Part shown: one piece after another, positions 1 to 10,763 of the stretch
How the letters are laid out: each line of letters opens with the position of its first letter
How positions within the stretch are numbered: position 1 is the stretch's first letter
Assembly (NCBI GenBank): GCA_011316305.1
Contig: SAUG01000033.1
Span: 1 to 64,000 of the forward strand
Reading direction: 5' to 3'
Length of the DNA: 64,000 nucleotides
Origin: Rusavskia elegans
Lineage: Eukaryota; Ascomycota; Lecanoromycetes; Teloschistales; Teloschistaceae
The notes under the pieces: generated by a model
What the model was told of the DNA's origin: nothing
The model's database searches: none
Seen by the model: the letters and a program-made list of their open reading frames with translations, nothing else
Made by a program: the position numbers and the translations under genes

Positions 1-133
1 TCAATTGTCAAAATACTTATACTCAAGCCTACCATTGTGCATACGGCACCTGGTACGTCATATTTGCTTTCCCCAGCCGCTAACCGAAAATGTGATCTCG
101 TTGGCATTAAGCTGCTTATGAAGGGCGCAAACA

Positions 134-1102
134 GTGGTCAAGTCAAACCCTCTCCAGTACTACGGCGATTTGCAGCATGACTATTATAACCTTGACCCTC
201 GATACAGCGCCCTCGTCGCCGAACACGAAATACGACAACGGGTCAAAGCTCACTGGGATGAGCAACGAGAATTCATGGTCCCTGATTACGGCTGGATTGC
301 AAGAATCTGTTACAGCTGGCTACTGGGTTCTTCTTCCCTAGGCTCGGCGCTTCATGAATCCATCTTTCTGATACGAAGAGCCAAGGACTTCTAAAATCGT
401 TCGGACGGAGGCGCAAGATTTCAGTATCGGACTAGCGAGATACCTTGCCGGTTATGGTGGAGAGAGGCTGCAGATTCTAAAGATGGAGGGGGTGTGGCCG
501 GTGGATCTCAAAATATAGCATGCCACCTTGCGGGACGCCCAAGGAGCAACCGAGACACCGTTGTCGAAGGATATCGAGCCATCGCATTCCTGGCCAGGCG
601 AATGGCCAGCAGTGGCTACACATCCGACATCAACAGCATCCATAACGAGACCTCCCTGGCACTTGCGAAGCCTCGATATCAAATTCTCGACTGCAGACGA
701 TGCATCCGAGACGTCAATGACCTCAGATCTTACTGCGATTCTCTTATATACACCGAGTCTCGCCTCACGCCGTCTCTATACCGATCGCAGCTACCGCTCC
801 CGTCATCTCTGGTCGGCTTCAGAGCCCCTGGCCTTCCCCATCTCCAGGACATCCAAATCGACTGCCTCGTGGATATGGGAGCTATGGCGACTTTATTGGC
901 ACCGAGCAGAGTCCGCATGATGCGAGTCGATCTCGTGAATGTCTCCTTGGTCGAAGGCACTTGGGCGGAGATTGCAAGACGGTTGGGGAAAGATATGAAG
1001 GTTTCGAGAGCAAGTATGATAAGATGTGGATACCTGGCTGGTGATAGGGAATGGAGGTGTATGAATAATGAGGATCGCAAATTTGGGTTCAGGCATGGGT
1101 AA
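134..1102 (+). pseudogene. Decayed F-box/LRR-like fungal gene
   Basis: Protein-like stretches lie in three frames. The first (134-394) has an acidic/aromatic block with the run EHEIRQRVKAHW. A second frame follows (from about 424, LARYLAGYGGERLQILKMEG), interrupted by an in-frame TAG at 516-518. A third frame (about 840-1050) has the stretch VDLVNVSLVEGTWAEIARRL followed by a GYL ending. The last stretch resembles the C-terminal repeat of the many fungal F-box-like proteins (leucine-rich line, SLVEGTW-like turn, then a GYL strand); this is family resemblance, not a proven match. Frame changes plus the TAG (a CAG codon with C changed to T would explain it) argue for a pseudogene rather than a spliced gene, since I find no good intron joining all parts. 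Confidence 0.4.
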
Positions 1103-1769
1103 CGGGCAAGGTTTTGGGTCTTGGGTCGCTGTCACTATAAAGCAGGATGAGAAGACTGGATGGAAGAACGTGGGGAACGACAGGGGGAATCATTGTACTA
1201 GCCTCCAATTGGAGTATTCGAGGAACAGAAGTAACTTGATATTGAAGCATCGCGTATGCTAGTGTAGACGGTGGTCGGAAGTCAAGGCTACCTGTTATCA
1301 CAGGCAGAGCTGGTATCCGCTGGCATAGAAAGATGCCGAACTGAGTTGTAGATATCTCGACCTAACCGCCTGTTCTCCGTATCATCTGGGCGATTGTTCA
1401 CCCATTACATCCATCATAAACTGTATGGTCATAATGTGGACACGCTCGTGCTTCATATTTGCAAGCAGGTGATACGGGCAATAGTAAGTCAGGTAAGCTG
1501 AAGACAGTTTCTTCCCACCTTAGCACTGATTCAACTTCTTAGTTTGTCGGACAATCCGACGAAGCCAGATTAGGGGCTTTCGACTCGGCATTCTTGTACT
1601 GGACCTTGCTGATCTCGAACGAGATATCTATACTGGCGATTAGACAGCTCCTGTATACGTGATCAAAGAGTATAAGGACGAGTAAAAGAGATCGACCTCT
1701 TCTTCGTACGGACACTAATCCCAACCCTAGCTCGACTGCATAAAATATTCCAGATAGGATATCGGCAAT
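1103..1769. other. Intergenic, no gene seen
   Basis: No convincing coding frame on either strand. At 1546-1560 there is a small inverted repeat (GTCGGA-CAA-TCCGAC). The DNA between it and the MITE copy at 1770 contains TA-rich stretches and could be old transposon debris, but nothing in it is recognisable. Confidence 0.4.
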
Positions 1770-1918
1770 CAGGCTCTCGGTAAGCGGAAAAATCCGGACA
1801 CTAACCCTATAGTCTTATATATTGTCAGGGTATCCGACTTAGCTGGCCGTCGAGGTATCGAGTGCTTAATCCGCCAAGTCGAAGTGTCCGATCAATTCTT
1901 CTCATTGCCAGTCAGGAT
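1770..1918 (+). mobile_element. MITE copy 1 (degenerate)
   Basis: About 150 bp, clearly related to 31199-31353 and, more distantly, to 46058-46230. The left end reads CTCTCGGTAAGCGGAAAA then TCCGGACACT. The right end reads AAGTGTCCGATCAATTCTTC then TCATTGCC, which is the inverse of the left end with mismatches. The core shared with copy 2 includes GTCGAGGTATCGAGTGC and CCGCCAAGTCGAAGTGTCCG. It has no coding capacity. Compared with copy 2, several differences at the ends are G-to-A or C-to-T changes (GTGAGC to GTAAGC, CTCACCG to CTCATTG), as expected if it was hit by repeat-induced point mutation. Confidence 0.75.
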
Positions 1919-2127
1919 TTATACTAGATGGAGATATAGGTAGTTCTACTGACCTTGATAAGTGATTGCGATTGCGTCTACTTGCTAATTTCAAGATAGG
2001 GACTATATGAAGATCCGATTCCTCCAACACGGACGACATTCCAGTCCTATAGCGAATAACATCAGTTTCCCTTCTACGAAAGCTTTCTCAAATTTCACGA
2101 CCGATCTTTTCCCAACCTACGTCCGCC

Positions 2128-3040
2128 ATGGGGTTGTTCTCGAAGCAACAAGAATTTGACTCCTCCTCCCACCTCGCTCTCTGCCCGTCACCGCAGTATC
2201 CCTACACTCAATCGCCTCAAGGCTACGCTTCTGAGTCACAGTACTACCAGGGCACACCGTCTTCCCCTGGCGTACCGTAAGGTCTGCCTCAACCACAGCA
2301 GTATTATCCACCTCAACAGCAGTATCTACCTCAACAGCAGTATCTACTTCGGCAACAATATTCCGCTCAAAAAAAATATCCTCGGCGCATACCCTCCCCA
2401 TCCGGCTACATCAACACCCCTAATATACCCTGCCGCGCCTCATCCCCCGCCGCCTTCCCAACGAACCCTCCACATAACCCATCAAAACCTAGCGCAAAGA
2501 AAGCCCACATCCACGAAGCCGATAACCGGACCCCAGCCTAATCACTGAAATCCAGCTACGTCGCCGAATAGGACAGCTCCAAACCAAATCTCGAATTCTT
2601 CTCCGGCCATTCCAGGTAAACGGTCAGCTCGCTAAGATTTTTCATGATGTCGCGCAAGATTGGAATCGTCGTGCACGAACGATCAATAGCGTTGAACAAC
2701 AACGGGTGGACGACAAGAGGGTATTCCTTCTTCAGCAGTATTGAGCTCCTGAAATAGGAGGCGAGCCGATTGATAGGATCGGCGTATGCGTGTACGACGG
2801 AGCGGGGGGAACGGTTGGCGAAACGCGATCAGAATATTTTCACGTCGATGCATGGGAAGGGGACCATTGAGATTGTAATCCGGGATCTGCCGCAGGAGCT
2901 GATGAATGAGCTTATAGTGACGGCGGTGGCGATGAATAAGAACGAGCGGAGGAGTATGGCTTTGGGGGCTGGAACTGGAGGCGCGATCGGTGCGTCGTGC
3001 TTGCTGGGGAGTTGCAGTATTTTCACACCACGGCTATGAG
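2128..3040 (+). pseudogene. Pro/Gln/Tyr-rich gene with RIP-like stops
   Basis: An ATG at 2128 opens a frame rich in Pro, Gln, Tyr and Ser, which includes three degenerate copies of an 18-bp unit encoding QQYLPQ-like peptides (about 2290-2350). The frame is cut by TAA at 2278-2280 and again at 2539-2541. Protein-like text resumes at about 2610 (LAKIFHDVAQDWNRR) and then in another frame from 2758 (GKGTIEIVIRDLPQELMNEL), just after a TAG at 2755-2757. Each stop can be made from CAA or CAG by one C-to-T change in a CpA context. A soluble protein with a low-complexity N-terminus is likely for the intact ancestor; I do not recognise the family. Introns may explain one of the frame changes. Confidence 0.5.
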
Positions 3041-4151
3041 GATGTTTGTAGATGATCCTACCGTAGAAGATCGATCCTCGCAATTGGAGGTCTTACCTCT
3101 CGTTCTCTTGGAATTCTTTTCAGCTGTTGTGCCAAGACCCCAGCCGGATTCCTTCGGGAATCCTGGGCTTCCTGAATCCTACGATTCGCTTTTTTAGGTG
3201 GCTATGCCATCCTGACTCTGTAGCCACTCAATGGAACTCCAGTTTTGAGCCACCACCACCACCACCACCACCTACCAGCAAAACCACCTCCCTACCGGAT
3301 TGCGTCTGTCATCCTTTTCTCAGCTTCCGTTACGGAATTCCATGCTTCAAGTCCGCGCCAAGGGCAAACACGATTGTCGTCCTGCCACGCTCCTTGATGC
3401 TTTGGAGATCGACCGATATCCCGTCCGCCAGCACGCATGGCATCCTTTGTACCAACGTCTTACGTGGCGGCATTCCTGCTTGCCAAACCGTGGCTGAAGG
3501 CAAAAAAAGTAGGAAGAGCATAGTTCTAAAGGGAGATTAGTAAGAGAATATAAGAGAATGGAATAAGTAATGAAAGATATGCAACAATAAGATTTGAACG
3601 GCAGGTAGATTATTTCGATCTGTCGAGTGACCACCCCTATATCAAACTTCTTGGCAAAGACGGCTTGAGGCCTGGATCTTGTCGTGGAATGGAGGATCCT
3701 GGATAGACGGCGGTCAGCCAAGTAGAGACTGATGATCAGAAGAAAGCGCCAGTGCCGAGGACCTACATTTTGGGGGTGTAACTAAGACCATGTTAATAGC
3801 GTGGAGGAAGGACCGACCATTCATCACGATAGCACAGGTGTCGGATAGCCCAGACCATTGCAGTGAGCGGCTAATTGAGCTTTATCAAGACAGACAACGA
3901 TCTGATATGCTGGTTACTCTTGTGTTCAAGCGATATCCGCTGCACGTTGGGCCGTTCGCTTGCCCCTAATCAGCGACTACAAGATATGGATCGAAATGCC
4001 TTCTTTGCTAGCCGGTTCTACGGTTTCAAGCACTGTCGGGACAGCTCGGTGATTGTGGACGACAGCCAGTAATATACTTCCGGCGAAGTGCGTGCAGAGG
4101 AACACGGAGATTGTGTGTTTTCGAATGGCAACGTCCACCCGTATCCACAGT
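3041..4151. other. Intergenic, no gene seen
   Basis: No coding region found. A short CCA trinucleotide run lies at about 3250-3272. The last 300 bases are the upstream region of the secreted-protein gene at 4152. Confidence 0.5.
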
Positions 4152-4727
4152 ATGCGACCTCCGGCCTGGTCCAACCTTTACGCCTTTCTCATTGTGACGC
4201 TGCTGGGAGCCTGCTGTCGAACGCTGCCCACTTCATCAGAACCATCGTCTTCTGCAAGCAACAACAACAGCAGCTCGGCGACTTCGAATCTCAAAGTCAG
4301 GGCGCTCGACGGCTGGTTCACATGCTTCGATGCCAAAGCGACGAGCCATCGGCGTGCCAGATTTAACGACTGCGCTCGCGCGGCAGTCCAGCTCCCGAAT
4401 CTGATCGAACCGAACGTCTTCCACAGAGGTGGTGATCCCGGCACAGATACGTACGCTCTACCAAAGATCAAGGTACACAACTCCTGCCAGATCAAGATTG
4501 ATTTGAGATTTGGGCGGCCCGATGAAAGCTCTTGGACAGCTATCAACGTCGCTGTAAGCAAAATCATGGCTGCTTGTTCCAGTGGTTATGGGGCGTCCGA
4601 AACCACCGGCGGGGAGATTGCTGCGGGGAATGAGAACTTTATCATTGTGACGGTGGAGAAGACTACCCAGGCAGCGGCGCTGGCGCTGGGAGCGAGACAG
4701 AATAGCACGGCTGTTGCGTCTGAATGA
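4152..4727 (+). CDS. Small secreted protein (family A)
   Basis: Single exon of 191 aa from the ATG at 4152; an upstream in-frame ATG at 4125 would add nine residues. The later ATG is preferred because it places the hydrophobic core (LYAFLIVTLLGACC) at the usual signal-peptide position. After a Ser/Asn-rich linker the mature part has cysteines in the order CF, NDCARAA, NSCQIKI and MAAC, a YALP motif, and a C-terminal Gly-rich strand (TTGGEIAAGNENF). The same order (DC..A, Y..LP, SC..I, helix with C, G-rich strand) recurs in the gene at 26256-27005, so the two are probably distant paralogues. No enzyme motif is visible. It is an extracellular protein of unknown role; effector-like by size and cysteines only. 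Confidence 0.7.
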   Translation: MRPPAWSNLYAFLIVTLLGACCRTLPTSSEPSSSASNNNSSSATSNLKVRALDGWFTCFDAKATSHRRARFNDCARAAVQLPNLIEPNVFHRGGDPGTDTYALPKIKVHNSCQIKIDLRFGRPDESSWTAINVAVSKIMAACSSGYGASETTGGEIAAGNENFIIVTVEKTTQAAALALGARQNSTAVASE

Positions 4728-6237
4728 GGGTTGCTGTGCGAGGAACGCACACCCTTTGTGGTACATGTTGAGCTATCCTCAAGGAAAGAGTGCTGTATCG
4801 TTGCCAGGCGGACTGTGAAGATACTGTCGAGAGTATTATGAGTATGTGAGTATATTGAGAAGGAAATCAATAGTGATACCTTTACTAGAGTTGCGGGAAA
4901 AGAGAACACATTGCTCATAGTTCAAGTCTCTGCTGGACCAAGATCAGCTGGTTATCTCGTTGAGTTTGTCAAGGCATGTTGTTATTTTTATAGCAATCAT
5001 GACACAAAATCTCAGGATTCTCCGATAGGTATTCGGGATCGCGCCGCTTGTCCCCTATCTCGGCTTGGATATTGAGCGCAAAATTGAGTTGGAGAGCTGC
5101 GTCCTCAGTTTCGCGCTGTCGATGCCTCGGTTATGACCACTTCGTTGAATAGAGGAGGTACGATCGTTATTAATATTGCCTGTCTCGGATCCCGCTCGAC
5201 CTTGTATGAACATCGATGTTTCCAGTCCAAGCGAATCGTCATGGTCTTGCGATTGGGTGGACAGAAAGCGGGACGCGGTCCCTTATACACGTCCACACCC
5301 ATTCCCTTATGCTTGCACCCATTCCGCCACATACGACCACGACGAAGAGGGCCGACGGAGAGGGCTACAACATCAGTCTTCCTGGTCAGCTGTACGCTGA
5401 TACCGTTGTCGGTGTTTTGATATCGCAGGGAAATTTTACCGAAATGCAAGCCTAGCAATGGTTCACACCTCTTTGGTCCGTCTGCCGCCGCAGACATTGC
5501 TTTCACGCACCAGGAAAACCTTGGAGCTTGCCATACTGAGGCTATACAGTACTCTAGAGCGCTGTATATGTGACCCTCCGTCGGGTGGATCCAGGGTTTT
5601 GTTGTTTAGGTCCTCGGCCAGTGATCGGAATGGAGAGTATTGCTCTGCAATTCTGGTAGGCCTGGCGGTCCCCATATTTGCTGGTACGATGTATATCCCG
5701 CTCGCACATGGCGGCGTGACAGCCAACTGGCCTGGAGTGGCGCCCCAGAGCATAGCGACATCTGGTTTTGCTCCTTTAACGTCGTATGGCGTAACTGTGC
5801 TTGCAAATGGAGGCGGCTACGCTCAACCGCTTCCTCATCGCAGGGGAATACATCAGGAAAGGCCTCCATGCATCTAGGGGTGGGATATTTGCGACGTCGG
5901 CGATGCTCTGGCAGCAAGTTGGAGGACACTGCGCCGAGTCCCGGAGACCCCGGCTTACAATCGTCGAGAGGCAAGAAGTGTGAGGGAGAGAAAACTTCTC
6001 GTACTGATGATGACGTAAAGTAGGGCTTGATCATGTGACTTGCCCTCTCTTCCTCCTATTGTCTCAGGTTTATCAGACCACTGGACGCTAGCCGGAATGG
6101 GGACCAATCTGTAAGCATTGCGTCATCCGAGACAATTCAACATACCATCTGGCTTTTCACCGCAAGCTGCCCCCACAGCATCTTCCACCGCGTACCGATC
6201 ACAAGGAGGAGCCTCGCTGATGATGACTCTCTCCCCT
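4728..6237. other. Intergenic, no clear gene
   Basis: Several open frames up to 140 codons exist at 5105-6034 on both strands, but none has family resemblance, a signal sequence or a sensible splice pattern, and they overlap one another. Treated as noncoding or as remains too old to read. Confidence 0.4.
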
Positions 6238-6837
6238 TCAACGGTGCTCCCGCCAGTCTTTCAGATCGAAGACACCTTCGTGCAACTCCTTCTCATCACC
6301 CACCCAAATGAAGGTCCACCCCCATTCCGAGCTCCCATCCTCATATTCAATCCGAACCCGATGTCGCCCGTAGTCTTCCCCCTCAATGTTCGCAAGCTCT
6401 GTAAATTGGTGCTCCACCTCTGCCTGACTCCCGATTCGATAGACCATGCCAGAGACTGCTGAATTGTCGGCCCGCAGCAAAGCCGGGAATGGACCCCAAA
6501 GCATGGTGCGGTAGCCTTCAATGCGTGCGGGTCTCAGCGCTGGCTCTTGTGCCAAGTCAAGTACCGAGGCGAGGTTGCCTTTGTCCATCAAACTGCCGTA
6601 GAAGAAGCAGACTCTGTTGGACTCGTTGGGATGCTGTTCTTTCGTGCCGGCCATTGATTCAGGTTGCTGTACGGGTGAGGGGAGTTGATGTGGTATGACT
6701 GATGAGGTCTTTTCAGCCGGGCGTTGATCAGCCCACTGGGCTCTGGCTTGTGCCATCTGCGAGGTGGAAGGGTCCCGTGAGGTCGGTGTGCTTTTCTGTT
6801 CGTCCTGCAGTCCCTCGGGAGTTAGGTGTGGAGCCAT
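6238..6837 (-). CDS. AIG2/gamma-glutamylcyclotransferase-like protein
   Basis: Intact single exon of 199 aa. After a 70-residue disordered leader rich in Pro, Ser and Gln comes the cyclotransferase fold: the signature FFYGSLM (YGSL at 80-83), the GYRTMLWGPFPAL strand (about 108-120), SGMVYRI (129-134) and NIEGEDY (150-156). In this superfamily YGSL forms the substrate pocket, and the acidic residue in the EG-E/D-Y segment (E152 by alignment) is the general base that closes 5-oxoproline rings on gamma-glutamyl peptides. The actual substrate cannot be read from the sequence; many fungal members are uncharacterised. It is transcribed away from the gene at 7135, whose start is 297 bp off, so the two share one intergenic region. 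Confidence 0.85.
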   Translation of the reverse strand: MAPHLTPEGLQDEQKSTPTSRDPSTSQMAQARAQWADQRPAEKTSSVIPHQLPSPVQQPESMAGTKEQHPNESNRVCFFYGSLMDKGNLASVLDLAQEPALRPARIEGYRTMLWGPFPALLRADNSAVSGMVYRIGSQAEVEHQFTELANIEGEDYGRHRVRIEYEDGSSEWGWTFIWVGDEKELHEGVFDLKDWREHR

Positions 6838-7134
6838 ATTATGGGGATGTGTAGTGGGATTCGATAATGCTCGATGTGGTGTGGTGGGAGATGCAAGGGA
6901 TGGGAAGGTGCGAGGGTGTTGAAGTACTCATCAGAGATTGTGCTCCAGGCAGACAGCAGTCCGTGAAGCAGCCATTCTGCTCTTGGCGCCTGATGAGCAA
7001 GTTTCCCTCCTGAACTTCTGACTTCTCCCAACAACCTCGCACCCAACCAATCACCATCCAGTCTACCATGTCACGCGATCCGTAATTGCCATCAGGTATC
7101 AGTCGTCATCATCCTCTACCGCTCTACATCCACC
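6838..7134. promoter_or_regulatory. Shared divergent promoter region
   Basis: The 297 bp between the start codons of the minus-strand cyclotransferase-like gene (6837) and the plus-strand gene at 7135 must hold both promoters. No TATA box or known operator stands out; the stretch before 7135 is pyrimidine-rich, as is common upstream of fungal start codons. Confidence 0.45.
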
Positions 7135-7938
7135 ATGCGCCCTCTCGATGCAGCTGAGATCCAGCAAGACCTCCTCACGCGCAAACCCATTTTGTTACTC
7201 GACACCACAAAAGTCGCAATCCGCTTCGTCATCCAGCTGGTGTTGGCCGACAAGTTCCCCGTGCTGCTTCCGACGGAGCTTTGGCTTGACATCATTGACC
7301 AGTATCACAAAGCCTCAGCGCCCAAATACGAAGCAGTACGACCGACCTCCATCGCAGCCTCTCCGACAGGACAAATACTTCACTGTCGCATGGTGAAGCT
7401 GAAGCTTGGACATTTCGAATCCGAACATGCAGTTCTTGCAGCAGAGCAATTTCTGGCCTGTTCCAACGCCCATGACGAGATTACCACGAATTCATATGCA
7501 GCCGAAGACAGCGATCAAGTATACGCCATCAAATACCCCAGCAACCCGGCTACCACTGGCGTGTCCTCGACCAGCACTGCTCTCCGTGTCCCCGCATGCC
7601 TGTTCATCGACACCACGGTTCCGGATGTGATAGCTCGCCTGGACGACGGGCGTTGCTGGGTCTGTGAAGGCGAGCGCGAAATCTGCCCAGGCTGTACTCG
7701 TGGAGTAGCTAACGAGTTCGACGCATCCATGGGCTGCGGGGTCGATCTGGCTTGTCCCCTCTGCATGGGACTCGACTTCATGCAGGAGGACAAGGCCTTT
7801 TTGCAGAAATACTATTGGGACGGACCCCCGGCCAAGGAAGAGGAGGCTAGAGTGGCTGGAATATCCGCGAGGTTGGCTGAGCTAGGGTACGATCAGAAAA
7901 GAGCGAGTGGCGATGATTCTGATGGAGGATTGGAGTGA
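7135..7938 (+). CDS. F-box-like protein with C-terminal zinc ribbon
   Basis: Intact single exon of 267 aa. Residues 45-57 (LPTELWLDIIDQY) look like the first helix of an F-box. The C-terminal third has seven cysteines arranged as CWVC (174-177), ICPGC (184, 187), GCG (201) and CPLC (207-210), which suits one or two bound zinc ions. The tail (231-267) is acidic and charged. No catalytic motif is seen. If the F-box reading holds, it would be a substrate adaptor of an SCF ubiquitin ligase, but only a short segment supports that. It is a divergent neighbour of the cyclotransferase-like gene. Confidence 0.7.
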   Translation: MRPLDAAEIQQDLLTRKPILLLDTTKVAIRFVIQLVLADKFPVLLPTELWLDIIDQYHKASAPKYEAVRPTSIAASPTGQILHCRMVKLKLGHFESEHAVLAAEQFLACSNAHDEITTNSYAAEDSDQVYAIKYPSNPATTGVSSTSTALRVPACLFIDTTVPDVIARLDDGRCWVCEGEREICPGCTRGVANEFDASMGCGVDLACPLCMGLDFMQEDKAFLQKYYWDGPPAKEEEARVAGISARLAELGYDQKRASGDDSDGGLE

Positions 7939-8852
7939 GGGGAAAGAGAGGTGGCAGTCATTTGGCGGAGGCACTTGGAGATGTGTCTCGAGTGACTGTT
8001 CGCTGGTTCTAAAGACACAACATGAGAGACTCATGGCTGATGAATCGAGAGCCGAGGTCTAAATCATATGTATGGAGACACAGCTCACTCGACCAAGCCT
8101 AGACATGACAGAGCCGTCAATGTGCCAAGTCTCCTTCAAGATCTAAACAAATGCCACAAAATGTATTGAGGGACTACCTGCTTGGATATTCTCTGTTAGC
8201 CTTCGGTGGTTTGTCTGCCGTTAATCTACGCTTCATGGTCCTGGCCGAATGACCAGGGGAGAATCCTATTCCTTCGTCTGCTCAAATGCGTGTTCACTCT
8301 GTCCTATCAGACTCGTCTTATTAAATCACGTCCCTTTTTTATTTTAAATCAATCGCATTTGCTGGGTGGCATTCACCAACCGGTATCACCAAAACGATAT
8401 CGTCTTACCCATCGTCGGGATGTCCACCGCGTAACTGTAGAAATACACCTGACTCTGGACACAACAAGCTACATCTTAGGGAAGGCCATCAACCTGTAGG
8501 ACCGAGAGAGCACAGCAGTAGACGAAGGGACCAATCGTCACCCTTCGAGAGTCGAGACTATGTACTCATCATCCTCTCCTTTGACCACCATCTCGTACTT
8601 AGTGAAGGGCAGGAACATGCGATCCGTTAACAACAAAGATGAAAGGTCGGCAGCAGGCTGTATGCGACTCGGAGCTTCAGATGCCCTCGGCACTTGTCAT
8701 AAACTCTGGCGGCCCCTAATCGATACGCCCGTGGAGTCGCAAGTCGCTTCGAACACAATTAACTTCTCTAGCAACACGATTCCTCATACATCAAATTACA
8801 GCTGTTCCACCCCCAGAACATCGGTAACTCAAGGCTGGAAACCAATCTGGCA
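7939..8852. other. Intergenic, no gene seen
   Basis: Open frames up to about 100 codons (8206-8499, 8560-8865) have no coding character that I recognise. The region probably holds the 3' end of the upstream gene and the promoter of the broken gene that follows. Confidence 0.45.
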
Positions 8853-9524
8853 TTGCTGTGGCTGAGAAGCTCCTCCCCAACCGCTTTAATCCCTCTTACC
8901 ACTCTCCTGATCCCCTCCCTCAGCCTAGCCGCAAGTATCCCCATCCCCCTCTGCAGACCCAGACAGCCGCCATCACTCTCCAATCCAGCCTGCAATATCT
9001 CCATCCAAGAAACACCAACGTCAGCTCCTCTCCGCCATCCACCCTCCCGTCATCCACAATACTAAACATACCTCACCGCGCCAACCTCATACCCATACCC
9101 GGCGCCAAAGGTGACCCCAACAACCGCAAGCCCTTCCAAATAAACCACAGCTCTCTCGGCCTCATCTTCATTTACTACGAAGACAACCTCCCCATCCCCA
9201 ACCCCTTCACCAACCAAATCCTCCACAAAGCCATCACCTCCGTCAGCGCCTCCATTGCGCGCGATCCCAGTCTCGAAAGCCGCCTGTGCGAGACAAATAC
9301 GTCAAATAGACGCATCCCGGCGATTAAATCGCTTTGTTCATCGAACCGGTGGTCCCATTATGATGTATGGCAGGTTGTTTGCTAATTTGCATCTGCTGCG
9401 GAGCTGGGCGGCGGAGTATGAGGCTGAGGAGTGTAGTTTTGAGATTTGGGAGTTTCTGGGGATGAGGCAGCAGCAGAGGTTGGGGACGGGGCTTTTTTTC
9501 GTGGGATCCGGATCTGCCACTTAA
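8853..9524 (+). pseudogene. Broken secreted-protein gene (family B)
   Basis: The pieces sit in frames 1-2-1. First comes a signal-peptide-like hydrophobic stretch (8865-8935, LIPLTTLLIPSLSLAAS) followed by CRPRQ and ACNISIQ. Then, in another frame from about 9050, LIPIPGAKGDPNNRKP and LGLIFIYYEDNLPIPNP. Then, back in the first frame, GPIMMYGRLFANLHLL, AEECSFEIWE and LGTGLFF (9340-9510). The order fits a known type of fungal secreted protein and matches the end of each repeat in the gene at 12080 (Y..LF, long helix, C.WE, GxG). No ATG begins the first frame and no canonical introns repair the frame changes, so I call it broken, although an assembly indel cannot be excluded. Confidence 0.45.
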
Positions 9525-9894
9525 GGGTGGGGAATGAAGGGGGGTGGATGTGATGAAATGGGTGGGTGAAGGTTTGAGGATGTTTTACTGTTATTGTTGG
9601 TGGTTAGTTTGGCCAACCGCGAGTCAGTAAGTTCCTCAAACGAGCAGAGCAGGCTACGTTAATATTCTTGCGGCTTGACTGGGATACGGTAACGGGCAAA
9701 GCAAATCCTGGACTACTTTTCAAGATCCATTTCCAATTTCTACCTGGTATCCCATCATGTTTCTGCGTTTTCAGATATATGAGAGCCTTCAAGATAGCGC
9801 TCACTTCATCAGTATATCCGAATATTTCCTCCTTCCTTTTATCTCACGAGTATCAACGATTTCATACCCATCAACAACCTTAACAAAGCCGGAC
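9525..9894. other. Intergenic, no gene seen
   Basis: About 370 bp between two convergent genes, presumably holding their 3' ends. Nothing else is noted. Confidence 0.5.
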
Positions 9895-10763
9895 TCAAGG
9901 ATTGGCACACTTCCCGCTGGTACAGATAAGGTTGTCCGAGCAGTCATTCTCCGTTGCACAAGACGCCCCCAAGCAATGTCCCGCCCAGCTACAAGTCGGC
10001 TCACCGCCACCACCGCCGCTCCCAGAACAAGAAGCCGGATTACCGTTATAGGTATGCGAAGTCGCGCACTGGCCATTAGCATAAAGCGGCGTTGCTTTGC
10101 ATCACAGTCAATCAGTATGTTAAGGACGAATCGGCGTTGCGGAAACTGTGCAAGAGAGAGAATAGGAGGTAGCACATACAATCAACGGCCAAATTGCTCG
10201 GTGGCTGCCTCACGATACTCTGCGCGTTGGGCGTCAAGTTATTTTCGCACTGGATCTGGTTTGCGCCGCCATTGACGGTCGAGGAACCGGTCCAGAGGTC
10301 GATGTGGTATTTACCGGAATTCCAATCCGTTGCTACACGCTACGATCGGTTTTCATACCAACAAGTGCCTCGAAGGGAGGGAACTCACTGCATTGCGCGC
10401 AGTAATCTTCGAACCGGGCGTACTTCTTCAGGTACGGTACATAAATGACCTCGCAGGTAGTGAATTCGCCTGGGGCGCTGGCGAATGTGAGGGGGTTGGT
10501 GTAGGTGCCGACGCCTGTGCACATCGTTAGTGTCTCCTTTTTTGGAGATGGACAGCAGTCGAGGACAAAGATATACCTCCAGCGACATAGTTGCGGCCAC
10601 CGCAGTTGTATGCTGTTGCGGGCCCTGGTGGATCGTTATCCGGGAAGCCATAGAAGGTATGTATGACACCGCTGCGGGTCGAGCATGCTCGTTCTGTGAG
10701 TGGAGAGGCTAGAGACGAAAGTGGAAGGACGAGCAATAGTGCTCGAAAGATAAGAGACGGCAT
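9895..10763 (-). CDS. Secreted cysteine-rich protein, four exons
   Basis: Exons 10577-10763, 10389-10514, 10180-10332 and 9895-10094 join without a break into 221 aa; the introns (62, 56 and 85 nt) have GTATAT, GTGAGT and GTATGT donors and AG acceptors. The protein starts with a signal peptide (PSLIFRALLLVLPLSSLASP). A body follows that I recognise as a conserved but unnamed fungal secreted family (HTFYGFPDNDPPGP, YNCGGRNYVAGG, FTTCEVIYVPYLKKYARFED, KYHIDLWTGSS). The C-terminus is a separate compact knot of six cysteines (CSWAGHCLGASC, DCSDNLICTSGKC) after a glycine linker. It is likely extracellular; the function is unknown. The tyrosine/aspartate body could bind sugar, but nothing proves it. 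Confidence 0.85.

Noticed and set aside
5458..5877. 139-codon plus-strand frame
   Set aside because: No recognisable motif; overlapping frames on both strands are equally long, and composition does not look coded.
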